From assembly GCA_030765205.1 (NCBI GenBank), contig JAVCDB010000070.1, forward strand, positions 1 to 43,242: a stretch of DNA of 43,242 nt. Direction: 5' to 3'. Shown here in pieces: positions 33,968-43,242 of the stretch. This stretch comes from Candidatus Aadella gelida (lineage in GTDB: Bacteria; Omnitrophota; Gorgyraeia; Tantalellales; Tantalellaceae). Position numbers and translations under genes: made by a program. The notes below the pieces were generated by a model. It worked only from the letters and a program-made list of their open reading frames with translations, ran no database searches and had not been told where the DNA came from. Position 1 is the stretch's first letter, and each line of letters opens with the position of its first letter.

Positions 33968-34504
33968 TTATTTGATATTTTCGAGTTTGGTTTTGATCTC
34001 GTTTAAGGAACCTTGTTCTATTCCTCCGCGCTCAAGGGCGGTTGTCACTTCGTCTATGATCTGCGCTCTTTTCTCTTGATCTTCTCTTAACCCGGCGCAT
34101 AGTTTATCCATTTTAGAGGCAAGTTCTTTGAGTTCATCTTTCTTTCTCAGCTTAATCCCTTTAGAATAATCTTTACGCAGCAATGTATCCATATACATTC
34201 TCAATCTATAAACGGGACCGGCTATCCTGTGAGATAAACGTATCCCTATAAAAACGAATACAGGGGTTATTAGAAGTAATCTTCCTAAAAGCACGAGATT
34301 GGCATGTTTAAAGATGTAAACGAGTCTTCCTCTCGGATAAACACTAGCAAGCTTCTCTCCCAAAGTAACCCAAGTAGTCCAATATACCGTGTACCCCGCA
34401 ACCAAAGCCCCGAGGTAAAGGAAGAGAAGTATATACAAAATATACTTCAGCTGGAACTTTAACATAATGAGATATTTTTTTCTCTTATATTTTTGTTGTC
34501 CCAT
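33968..34504 (-). CDS. two-TM HAMP-domain membrane protein without recognised output domain
   Basis: LSHRIAGPVYRLRMYMDTLLRKDYSKGIKLRKKDELKELASKMDKL HAMP-like. Confidence 0.7.
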   Translation of the reverse strand: MGQQKYKRKKYLIMLKFQLKYILYILLFLYLGALVAGYTVYWTTWVTLGEKLASVYPRGRLVYIFKHANLVLLGRLLLITPVFVFIGIRLSHRIAGPVYRLRMYMDTLLRKDYSKGIKLRKKDELKELASKMDKLCAGLREDQEKRAQIIDEVTTALERGGIEQGSLNEIKTKLENIK

Positions 34505-34519
34505 TCTTCCTCCTACGTA

Positions 34520-35533
34520 CTACTTTTTTTTGAAATTTTTCCACATAACAATATTTCTTTTGATCTTCAACAAAAGAGATTCATCGTTGCTATTCATTAT
34601 TATATCTGCCGCCTCTTCTAAAGACATATATCTTGTCGGATTTCCTTCTAAACTGGCTACAACATCCCCCTTTTCCACCCCGGCTCGGTCTGCCGGTCCT
34701 TCAGGATATACCTCTTCAAATATAAGTCCTTCCATTTCAGAGAACCCTAGTTTACCCCCAAGGAGAATATTATATTTCCCTTTTTTTTGATCGAGTTTTA
34801 ACCGATATGCCCGCTCTACGGTTATCTGAAGATCCATTATCCCCGGTATCAAGAGTTTATCCATCACCTCTTCGGGCTGCATATAACTGACTGATCTTCC
34901 CCATGCCTCTAAAAGAACGTCGCCTTTCTTAAGACCGGACTTAGCAGCCGAAGAGCCAAGCTTAATGCTACGCACCTCAAATTTACCTTTACTCTCTTTG
35001 ATGCTGAACCCAAAATACCGTTCGAGTTTCTCTTCCTTACTGAGCTCGACTACTCCTGTCCTTCTTTTCTGCCACTGGCTCTCTTCATTAGCTCTTTCCA
35101 GTTGATCAAGTTTAAGCCGGCGGCTTGTCTGCTGCAAATATGTACCCACATAACTTAATCCGTCTTTGGCTCTTTTATAATCAGGGTTTACTTCAAGTGC
35201 CTTACTGTAATAATAGTATGCCTTGTTATAGGATCCTTTATCCTGATAAAGATCACCCAGATTTGTAAGGTTCTGCTCCTCCATATCATAGGTCATCTTT
35301 TTGATATCCTGCCTCATTATCTCTCTTTCGCCATCTATAGTAGAGACTATGATCCTATCCTTATAATCCTCAACTACCACACCTTTGATCTGTTCCTTGC
35401 TCTTCAATATAATAATATCGGCATGAACAGGCAATATAACGCCTTTAATGACAACAGTCACTATGACGCCGGCTAATACCGCTCTCTTAAATATTTTTAT
35501 ATTTCTATTTATTCTCTTCAGCAAGTTCATCAC
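34520..35533 (-). CDS. TPR and PDZ-domain membrane/periplasmic protein
   Basis: YNKAYYYYSKALEVNPDYKRAKDGL TPR; two PDZ-like segments GSSAAKSGLKKGDVLLEAWG and VYPEGPADRAGVEKGDVVASLEG. Confidence 0.8.
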   Translation of the reverse strand: MMNLLKRINRNIKIFKRAVLAGVIVTVVIKGVILPVHADIIILKSKEQIKGVVVEDYKDRIIVSTIDGEREIMRQDIKKMTYDMEEQNLTNLGDLYQDKGSYNKAYYYYSKALEVNPDYKRAKDGLSYVGTYLQQTSRRLKLDQLERANEESQWQKRRTGVVELSKEEKLERYFGFSIKESKGKFEVRSIKLGSSAAKSGLKKGDVLLEAWGRSVSYMQPEEVMDKLLIPGIMDLQITVERAYRLKLDQKKGKYNILLGGKLGFSEMEGLIFEEVYPEGPADRAGVEKGDVVASLEGNPTRYMSLEEAADIIMNSNDESLLLKIKRNIVMWKNFKKK

Positions 35534-37181
35534 CTTTTTGAAAAAAACTTATTTTGTCTCGTCCAGTCTCTTTTGATTTATAAAGAGCCGAATCCGCAGC
35601 CCTAAGTATATCCAGATGTTCTTCGGAGATATACTCTTCTGTATTAACCACTCCTCCGCTAATAGTGATCTTCACCTGTTCACCTTTTTTCGTGGTGAAT
35701 TCCATTTCTTTCACTTTAGTGCGTACACGTTCTGCATGCATATTAACAATATCTTTTTTTGTTTCCGGGATAAGAACGCAGAATTCTTCTCCTCCGAACC
35801 GTGCCACAGTATCATTCTTTCTTGAATTAGACGACAGCACTTTGGCCACCGCTTTCAATACTACATTACCGAATTCGTGACCGTATGTATCATTAACGTT
35901 TTTAAAATGGTCTATATCATACATCTCTAGTGCGAACATTTTGCCTTCTTGCAGCGCTTTTTTAAGCGATGATTTGAGCTTTAGTTCAAAGTATTTATAC
36001 CCATATAACCTTGTAAGGCCGTCTGTTATGGATTCTTTTTTCAGCATCATATTTTCTAAAGCCAAACTCACATATCTATTTCCATACAGAATGACCGAAG
36101 GTGTGATCATTAGAAAAATAACACCAAAATAATCCAAGACCATGCTCTTAACAAGAAGCGCTAGTCCGGCGCTGAGAAAAACCGTTATCGCGACTAGGTT
36201 GATTACTATCCCGTGTATCACAGATAATCTCAAACCTGTTATAACCGCAAGAAGAACGAAAAAGAACAAGATAGCAAAATTCAGTTTAAATCCCGCTGAA
36301 TGTAAAAAATCTTTGGTAATATAAGTCAGAGTTTCATTAGCGGCTATTAAGACCCCCGGCATATGCCCTACAGTTGTCTGATAAGAGTCATGAAACACTT
36401 CCGCTTCAACGCCAATAAAAACCATTTTATCTCTTACTTGGCGGAGATCCACTTCATCCTTGAGCACTTTCCATATAGGAATAACTGGAAAACTTTCTGC
36501 TCCTCCGAAATAATGTATATAAGCTGTATCGTCATCCATCAAAGGAATATCAGCGACCATTTGTTCCGAAGAAACATCCTTAACCTCCGCCGCAGTCTTC
36601 ACGCTTAACGAATAATCTATTATATTGCCGTTCGTTGACATGACAAATGGACGCATTCTCCTCACTGCGTTATCGATATCCCTGGGTTTATTTACGAATC
36701 CGAATGCATTAACATTATCCGCTATACTTTCATCAGGCATAACATATCTACCGTCGCCTCCAAAATAAGCCGCAGCTATTGCATTATCCGTACCCTTGAG
36801 TGCATTAGCTAGCTGTATATCCTGGTTAGGATCATCGCTTTTTCCCGTGAAAATAAGATCTATAGAGATTGATACAGGATCGAACTCGGATATCTTCCTG
36901 ATTGCTTCGGCAACATAACTTCGCGGCCACGGCCATCTGATCTCCATATTCCTAATAGACTCATCATCAATGGCAATCAAGACGACATTATCCACCCTTC
37001 TATCGGGGCCCTTTAACTTCTCCGCAAACGCATACAGAGTATCAAATATCCTAAGATCCGCTTCTTTCACAGATTTTATCTTGGATATACCGGCTGAATA
37101 TACGAGGCAAAGCGCCAAAGTTATCCCAACCGACTTAACTCCAAGCGTCCTTACTATCTTTAAAACCTTATCTTTCTCCAT
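35505..37181 (-). CDS. CHASE2-domain diguanylate cyclase
   Basis: CHASE2 VVLIAIDDESIRNMEIRWPWPRSYVAEAIRKI; ARFGGEEFCVLIP GGEEF with upstream RKND I-site-like motif. Confidence 0.92.
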   Translation of the reverse strand: MEKDKVLKIVRTLGVKSVGITLALCLVYSAGISKIKSVKEADLRIFDTLYAFAEKLKGPDRRVDNVVLIAIDDESIRNMEIRWPWPRSYVAEAIRKISEFDPVSISIDLIFTGKSDDPNQDIQLANALKGTDNAIAAAYFGGDGRYVMPDESIADNVNAFGFVNKPRDIDNAVRRMRPFVMSTNGNIIDYSLSVKTAAEVKDVSSEQMVADIPLMDDDTAYIHYFGGAESFPVIPIWKVLKDEVDLRQVRDKMVFIGVEAEVFHDSYQTTVGHMPGVLIAANETLTYITKDFLHSAGFKLNFAILFFFVLLAVITGLRLSVIHGIVINLVAITVFLSAGLALLVKSMVLDYFGVIFLMITPSVILYGNRYVSLALENMMLKKESITDGLTRLYGYKYFELKLKSSLKKALQEGKMFALEMYDIDHFKNVNDTYGHEFGNVVLKAVAKVLSSNSRKNDTVARFGGEEFCVLIPETKKDIVNMHAERVRTKVKEMEFTTKKGEQVKITISGGVVNTEEYISEEHLDILRAADSALYKSKETGRDKISFFQKGDELAEENK

Positions 37182-37270
37182 TATTCCCCTGAATCCAATA
37201 GCGCTATTATTACAAGATTTTTAGTTAATATAATTATTATAGCGCAAGTATAACATATAATTTTGACTCT

Positions 37271-38818
37271 TCAAAATTTTATGTTTTTCTTCCACCTTAT
37301 AAAAAAAGGACTATTTACAAGAAAGACCATAAGAAGCACTAAAAAATTCAGAAAAACAAAAGCATCGCCATAAGTCGTATAAAAGGATCTGTCTGAATAT
37401 ATTTCTACCTTATTTGTTTTTTGCCCGTCGACAAAAATCTCTTTCCCGCCTTCTTCTATTACAGATGAGACCTTCCCCTTTGCCGAGATAAAACATGATA
37501 TCCCTGTATTGGCAGATCTTATCACGGGACATCTGTTCTCAATTGCTCTAAATACCGATGCCTGAAGATGCTGCCGCGAAGCCGCAGTCCTGCCAAACCA
37601 AGCATCATTTGTCATGTTTACTACAAAATCCGCTCCCTCTCTTCTGTATTCCCTGGTTATATACGGAAATATATCCTCAAAACATATTAGCGCTCCGAAT
37701 TTAAGGAATCGCGTGCGGCGCATACGCGTCCCGTCTTTGCTTATATCAGAATTAGTAACTGTTACCGGGAAAAGCACGCGTTCTTTTCCTTTTGTAAAGT
37801 CCCCTATGGGTTTATCGATATATTCGCGCAGAAAATACAATTTTTCTTTGAAAGGGATATATTCTCCGAACGGGACAAGATGCGTTTTCTTGTATGTTAT
37901 AATTTCGTCTGCTTTTTTATCAAGAAAAACGGCACTGTTAAAATATCTATCATCTTCCAGATAAACTCCCCCCAGAAGTATAGGCACATCTGTCACGTCT
38001 AAAAGTTTATTCAGGTCGGCATAAAGACGCGGATCGCCTTCGATAAGGTAAGGATAAGATGTTTCCGGCCAGACAATAACGTCAGGAGAATCTTTTGCAG
38101 CTTCAACACTTAAATCGGTATATTTATCTACTATCTCTTCGGCAAACCCTGCATCCCACTTTTCTTTTTGAGGCACATTTCCCTGTATAACGCTTATAGC
38201 AATACTTCCATCTGCGCTAAGAGTATTCATCCTGTTTATACCATACACAGTCACAGCTACAAGGAGCAAAAGCACCTTAACCATGTATCTTGTCCTTTTT
38301 GGCATTCTTTTAATGAAAGCAAATACCGCTACACTAAAAGCCACCATCAGAAAAGATATTCCGTACGTCCCCGTTATATCGGCGATCTGCATAATGCTTG
38401 TATTTTCATATTGGCTATAGCCAAGACCGGCCCAAGGGAATCCCGTAAAAATATTACTCCGCGTATACTCGAGTATGACCCAGAAAAAAGGAAGAACTAA
38501 AAGATTAACGGATTTTGCAAATGCATATCGAACACATATTCCAAAAAGTCCGTAAAATAAGGAAAGTGCACCTATAAGTACTACCATACCGGGAACTGTA
38601 ATGTTCGTCATCCAATAAAGCGTACATCCAAAAAACACTATTCCGGATATATATCCCCATAAAAACCCGGATTTCTTCTTATCCTCACTGATAACGTATA
38701 TTAGAGGCACAAGACCGACCCATCCCAGAAAAGCTATCTCAAAAGGCGGGAAAGATAGCGCTAATAGTACTCCCGAGAGAACGGATAACGCTGCATGTTT
38801 TATAACTTTTTTTTTCAT
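37271..38818 (-). CDS. lnt: apolipoprotein N-acyltransferase
   Basis: LSFPPFEIAFLGWVGLVPLIY, VWPETSYPY, ICFEDIFPYITREYRREGADFVVNMTNDAWFG. Confidence 0.95.
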   Translation of the reverse strand: MKKKVIKHAALSVLSGVLLALSFPPFEIAFLGWVGLVPLIYVISEDKKKSGFLWGYISGIVFFGCTLYWMTNITVPGMVVLIGALSLFYGLFGICVRYAFAKSVNLLVLPFFWVILEYTRSNIFTGFPWAGLGYSQYENTSIMQIADITGTYGISFLMVAFSVAVFAFIKRMPKRTRYMVKVLLLLVAVTVYGINRMNTLSADGSIAISVIQGNVPQKEKWDAGFAEEIVDKYTDLSVEAAKDSPDVIVWPETSYPYLIEGDPRLYADLNKLLDVTDVPILLGGVYLEDDRYFNSAVFLDKKADEIITYKKTHLVPFGEYIPFKEKLYFLREYIDKPIGDFTKGKERVLFPVTVTNSDISKDGTRMRRTRFLKFGALICFEDIFPYITREYRREGADFVVNMTNDAWFGRTAASRQHLQASVFRAIENRCPVIRSANTGISCFISAKGKVSSVIEEGGKEIFVDGQKTNKVEIYSDRSFYTTYGDAFVFLNFLVLLMVFLVNSPFFIRWKKNIKF

Positions 38819-38852
38819 TGTTTTTCTTTAAAGAAATGCCTGAAAATAGATA

Positions 38853-41800
38853 TTAGTTGCCACAGCATTTTTTGAACTTTTTCCCGCTGCCGCAGGGACA
38901 CATATCGTTACGTCCAACTTTCGGATTGTCTCTTTTATAGGTGCTGTCTTCCTGGCTGGCGCCGTCTGTCGTCATCGTCTCCGGAATATTACCGGAGGGC
39001 TTCTCGTTAGAACCGTTCTGAGGTTTCGGCAGACTCCCTAATGCGGAATATTCTTTATGTTCAAAAGTCTCTTGCTCCGGACGAAAAACCTTTTTCTTAT
39101 ATTCTTCTTCTATTGCGGATATTTTGATAACACGTTCCGCTACCTGTTCATCTATCTTGATAACAAGTTCGGTAAACATGCGGAATGCTTCATGCTGGAA
39201 TTCTATTAAAGGATCCTTTTGAGCATAAGCCCGCCACGAGATCCCTTCTCTAAGTTCATCTATTTCCCTTAAATATTCTTTCCAATTCGTATCAATGCTG
39301 GAAAGCATGATCATCTTCTCGAGTTCCCGTAATTTCTTCTCACCCAAAAACTTTTCCCTAACGGAATATATCCTTTCCGCTTCCTCTGAAACATGTTCTA
39401 TAATGTCGGCTACACTTCTTTCGACTAATTCGTCAGGCTTAATATTTATGGCATATTTATACATTATCTGTTTAGATAATTTGTTTTCGTCCCTGAGCTG
39501 TTCCCAATCCATCAGCACTGATTCCAGTCCAACCTCCAGACATTCCAGAAACTCTTTTTTAAGATCCTCTCCCGCAAGTATCATGCGCCGTCTTTTGTAT
39601 ATGACTTCTCTTTGCTGGTTCATCACATTATCATATTTAAGCAAGTGTTTCCTTATTTCAAAATTCTGACTCTCTACCCTGTGTTGAGCTGTTCTTATTG
39701 CCCGTGTCACAAGTGGATTCTCTATAACTTCGCCTTCTTCCATCCCCATTCTATCCATTATATTTCGGATCCGATCCGATCCGAATATCCTCATAAGGTC
39801 GTCCTCTAAAGACAAATAGAACCTGCTTGCCCCGGGATCGCCCTGCCGGCCCGATCTTCCTCTAAGCTGGTCATCTATCCTTCTGGAGTCATGTCTTTCG
39901 GTTCCTATTACCTGGAGTCCTCCTGACTGCACAACTTTTTCTTTATTTGCGTCTATTTTACTTTTGAACTCTTCATGAAACCTATCAAATACTTTTTCCT
40001 TTTCTTCATGATCTTCTATGTTCAGTTTCTCAACCTCTCCCACAGCAAGTTCTTCGGGATTACCACCAAGAATAATATCCGTTCCGCGACCTGCCATGTT
40101 AGTGGCTATAGTTACCGCCCCATACTGTCCCGCTTGGGCGATAATATGAGCCTCACTTTCGTGATACTTAGCATTGAGAACATTGTGTCTTATTCCTCGT
40201 GAATTCAGAAGTTTACTCAATCTTTCGGATTTTTCTATCGAAATAGTTCCCACCAGCATAGGACGTCCTTCGCTGTTCCAACTCTGGATATCATCTGCTA
40301 CGGCACTAAATTTTTCTTCTTCTGTCTTATATATCCTATCCGGCATACTTTGTCTTTGCAGGGGACGGTTGGTCGGCATCTGAACAACGGATAATAAATA
40401 TATGTTTTCAAACTCCACTTCTTCGGTTTTTGCCGTTCCCGTCATCCCGGCCAGTTTGTCATACATACGAAAGTAATTCTGAAGAGTTATGGTAGCAAGT
40501 GTCTGGCTTTCCCTCTGCACTTCTACTCGTTCCTTTGCTTCAATAGACTCATGTATCCCATCAGAGAACCTCCGGCCCGGCATCATCCTTCCGGTAAAGC
40601 TATCTACAATAACGATCTTATTATCCTGAACCACATAATCTACATCTTTATCAAACAATTTATACGCCTTTAGGAGCTGATTCGCTCCTTCAACTTTTTT
40701 CTGCTTTCGTGAATAATCCGCTATTAATACGGATTCTTCAGCCATTTTTTTATCATCGCTCATATCTTCATCGGCAAGTTCCGCAATCTTAGCTTCTATG
40801 TCTTCTAAAACAAAATCAAGATCAAATCTTTCTTTCATCAGGCTGAGCCCTTTAGAGCTAAAGGTTACTTCTCTACTTTTCTCATCAAAAACATAGAACA
40901 AATTCTCCAGAAGATCGGCCCGTTCTTTCTCCATGATCTTCCCGTCCATAAGCGACTGCGTCTTATCAAATAGTTCTTTTATCGCTCTATCCTTCAAAAC
41001 CATATCTAGGAATTCTCTATTTTTAGGATCACCTTTGTGTACGAGATATAAACACTGCCCTGCTTCCTCATCGTTATTCGCGGCAATATATTCTTTTATT
41101 TTTGCAAGATACTCTCTCACGTGGTTATCCTGCGCCTTTACTATTTCCTGAACGATCGGTCTCATCTCTTCATAAGCCTTATTGGGCTCATCTACCGGTC
41201 CGGAAATTATAAGAGGTGTCCTCGCCTCATCTATAAGGATACTGTCAACTTCGTCGACTATAGCGAAGGACGGATGCTCCTGCACTATATTTTCCGCATC
41301 CACTACCATGTTATCCCTCAAATAATCGAATCCAAATTCATTATTAGTTCCGTAGACTACGTCACATGCATAAACTTTCTGGCGTTCCCCGGGATCCATA
41401 TCGTTTTGAATAACCCCAACAGATAATCCCATAAATTTGTAGATCGGACCCATCCATTCGGAGTCCCTTTTTGCTAAATAATCGTTAACAGTAACTACAT
41501 GTACACTTTCTCCGCCCAACGCGTTTAGACACGTCGCTAATGTCGCGACCAAGGTCTTTCCTTCACCTGTTGTCATTTCGGCTATTTTCCCTTGATGCAG
41601 GACTATTCCTCCCATCAGCTGCACATCAAAATGTCTGAGCCCAATGGTTCTTTTAGACGCTTCGCGCACAAGCGCAAATACTCTGACTAATTTTTCATCT
41701 AAAATGGAATTTTTAAGTTCTTTTAAACGTTTCTTATGTTTATCTTTTTCGGTGTCTGACGCGGAAACGGATACCGTCGCCCTTGCTTGTTCAATTTCGG

Positions 41801-41984
41801 GCTCTAGCTGCTTTTTCGCATCACGTATTGCCCTGCTAATATTTCCCGCTTCTTCCTTGATCTCGTCATCGGATAGCAAAGCTATTTCTTTTTCCATATC
41901 GTTTATTTCTTCAACAACAGGCTGCATCTTTGTTATTACGCGTTCGTTTTGTGTCCCAAATATATTCCTAATGAATCCAAACAT
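38853..41984 (-). CDS. secA: preprotein translocase ATPase SecA (start moved to MFGFIRNIFG)
   Basis: TGEGKTLVATLATCLNAL, VHVVTVNDYLAKRDSEWM, ATNMAGRGTDIILGG, C-terminal CPCGSGKKFKKCCG; GAGG SD before 41984. Confidence 0.97.
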   Translation of the reverse strand: MFGFIRNIFGTQNERVITKMQPVVEEINDMEKEIALLSDDEIKEEAGNISRAIRDAKKQLEPEIEQARATVSVSASDTEKDKHKKRLKELKNSILDEKLVRVFALVREASKRTIGLRHFDVQLMGGIVLHQGKIAEMTTGEGKTLVATLATCLNALGGESVHVVTVNDYLAKRDSEWMGPIYKFMGLSVGVIQNDMDPGERQKVYACDVVYGTNNEFGFDYLRDNMVVDAENIVQEHPSFAIVDEVDSILIDEARTPLIISGPVDEPNKAYEEMRPIVQEIVKAQDNHVREYLAKIKEYIAANNDEEAGQCLYLVHKGDPKNREFLDMVLKDRAIKELFDKTQSLMDGKIMEKERADLLENLFYVFDEKSREVTFSSKGLSLMKERFDLDFVLEDIEAKIAELADEDMSDDKKMAEESVLIADYSRKQKKVEGANQLLKAYKLFDKDVDYVVQDNKIVIVDSFTGRMMPGRRFSDGIHESIEAKERVEVQRESQTLATITLQNYFRMYDKLAGMTGTAKTEEVEFENIYLLSVVQMPTNRPLQRQSMPDRIYKTEEEKFSAVADDIQSWNSEGRPMLVGTISIEKSERLSKLLNSRGIRHNVLNAKYHESEAHIIAQAGQYGAVTIATNMAGRGTDIILGGNPEELAVGEVEKLNIEDHEEKEKVFDRFHEEFKSKIDANKEKVVQSGGLQVIGTERHDSRRIDDQLRGRSGRQGDPGASRFYLSLEDDLMRIFGSDRIRNIMDRMGMEEGEVIENPLVTRAIRTAQHRVESQNFEIRKHLLKYDNVMNQQREVIYKRRRMILAGEDLKKEFLECLEVGLESVLMDWEQLRDENKLSKQIMYKYAINIKPDELVERSVADIIEHVSEEAERIYSVREKFLGEKKLRELEKMIMLSSIDTNWKEYLREIDELREGISWRAYAQKDPLIEFQHEAFRMFTELVIKIDEQVAERVIKISAIEEEYKKKVFRPEQETFEHKEYSALGSLPKPQNGSNEKPSGNIPETMTTDGASQEDSTYKRDNPKVGRNDMCPCGSGKKFKKCCGN

Positions 41985-42032
41985 TTTTCCTCTTTTTGTT
42001 AATAAAAGTGTATTCTCTAATTCCACTACGAA

Positions 42033-43134
42033 CTAATTCTCTCTCGCTGTCATTTTAAGAAAAGATTCAATAAAGTTATCTAATGCTCCGTCAAGAACCT
42101 TGTCCGCATTAGAAGTCTGTTCACCGGTTCTATGATCCTTTACCATCTTGTAAGGATGCAATACATATGACCTTATCTGGCTTCCCCATTCTATTTTTTT
42201 CTTATCGCTATTTCCTTTCGTTGCGGCTTCTTCCTGCTCCGTCTTTTCTTTCTCGTATAACCTAGCCCTTAAAACTTTCATTGCTGTAGACTTATTCTTA
42301 TGCTGCGACCTTTCATTCTGACATTGGGTCACTATTCCCGTGGGAATATGTGTTATGCGTACAGCAGAATCTGTAACATTAACATGTTGTCCTCCCGCGC
42401 CTGAAGAACGATATGTATCTATTCGAAGATCTGCTTCGTTTATATCGATATTTATTTCTTTATCTATCTCTGGGATAACATCTACAGACGCAAATGACGT
42501 ATGTCTGCGTTTATTTGAATCAAATGGAGATATCCTCACAAGGCGATGCACTCCTCGTTCAGCTTTTAAATACCCATAAGCCAGATAACCCCTGATTATT
42601 AAAGTAGCGCTCTTAATGCCGGCTTCATCACCGGGAAGCTGATCTATCATATTGATCTTTGAGTCATGCTCTTCCGCCCAACGCGTATACATCCGGAGCA
42701 GCATCGATGCCCAATCACAAGATTCTGTTCCCCCCGCGCCTGAATTTATGCTTACAATAGCGTTACTTCTGTCTGTTTTGTTCCCAAGTAAGCATTTAAA
42801 CTCGAGTTTTTCGACATCCTCGCTGATCTCAATGGCTTCTTCTCTTAAACTTTCAAGTGAATCAGTATCGTCATCCTCAACTATCTCCGAAAGTTCTTTA
42901 ATAGCATCAAATCTACCCTTAACATCGTTATAAGGTCCGACTATGGCCCTTAATCCTTTAAGTTCTTTAGACAAGCTATCTGCTCTATTTTGATCCTTCC
43001 ATACATCCGGTTTAGATAACTCCCCTTCAACCTCTTTTATCCTAATAGCAGTTTTCTCAAGGTCAAAGATACCCCCTGAGTTCATCAAACTTTTCTTCTA
43101 TCCCGCCGATCATCTGTTTAAGTTCGTCTATCAT
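42033..43134 (-). CDS. prfB: peptide chain release factor 2, programmed +1 frameshift
   Basis: GGQ motif SSGAGGQHVNVTDSAVRITHIPTG; frame-0 start MIDELKQMIGGIEEKFDELRGYL-stop with CTCAGGGGGTATCTTTGACC, then DLEKTAIR in +1. Confidence 0.96.
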
Positions 43135-43155
43135 TAAACCCTCCTCTTTAGCCGC

Positions 43156-43184
43156 ATTATAACAGCTTACATCTGTATCGTAAA
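43156..43184 (-). promoter_or_regulatory. sigma70-type promoter for prfB
   Basis: Reverse strand TTTACG-17-TATAAT upstream of GAGGAGGG SD and ATG. Confidence 0.65.
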
Positions 43185-43242
43185 GTTTTACATATACCCC
43201 TTAAGGGGCAATTATTTAACTGAAGCTGCTCCGTCACCCAAT

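Noticed and set aside
37200-37260. GCGCTAT/ATAGCGC inverted repeat before the CHASE2 gene
   Set aside because: Seven-bp arms in AT-rich DNA with a long loop; not distinguishable from chance by eye.
233-42933. Numerous plus-strand 60-185 aa ORFs opposite the minus-strand genes in the ORF track
   Set aside because: They are antisense to well-supported conserved genes, show Ser/Leu/Phe-rich shadow composition and no recognisable domains.

Overview
The window is a gene-dense stretch from a diderm (Gram-negative-type) bacterium. Gene content and order suggest an uncultivated PVC/Omnitrophota-like lineage, but that assignment is inference. About 1-28.6 kb is almost entirely minus strand: metG (partial, missing from the ORF track), ricT, holB, tmk, cysS, cysE, ispF, a PIN-TRAM protein, mlaD/mlaF/mlaE, an AsmA/TamB-like protein, clpC, mcsB, mcsA, ilvE, lolD, lolC/E, lysS, ligA, polX, two PilZ proteins, a secreted protein and a Rec-GGDEF protein. 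A plus-strand block (28.8-34.0 kb) carries a sigma factor, a zf-HC2-type anti-sigma, spoVG, yraN, comM, an ORF6N protein, a 75-aa acidic Cys protein and a frameshifted REP-associated tyrosine transposase (RAYT) between palindromic REPs. A minus-strand block (34.0-43.1 kb) holds a HAMP protein, a TPR-PDZ protein, CHASE2-GGDEF, lnt, secA and prfB with its programmed +1 frameshift. The most unusual signal lies between genes: a recurrent family of degenerate 7-nt-periodic arrays that abut or invade gene ends, carry embedded hairpins, and in one 70-bp (10 x 7) tandem duplication differ, over the first 60 nt, only at stem positions in a pairing-preserving way. Other structure includes several palindromic/MITE-like repeats, a shared 22-nt-spaced promoter-like box in front of the anti-sigma and spoVG genes, a divergent pair of promoters predicted to give leaderless mRNAs, and a lysS leader with mutually exclusive pairings. 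No rRNA, tRNA or CRISPR array was recognised.
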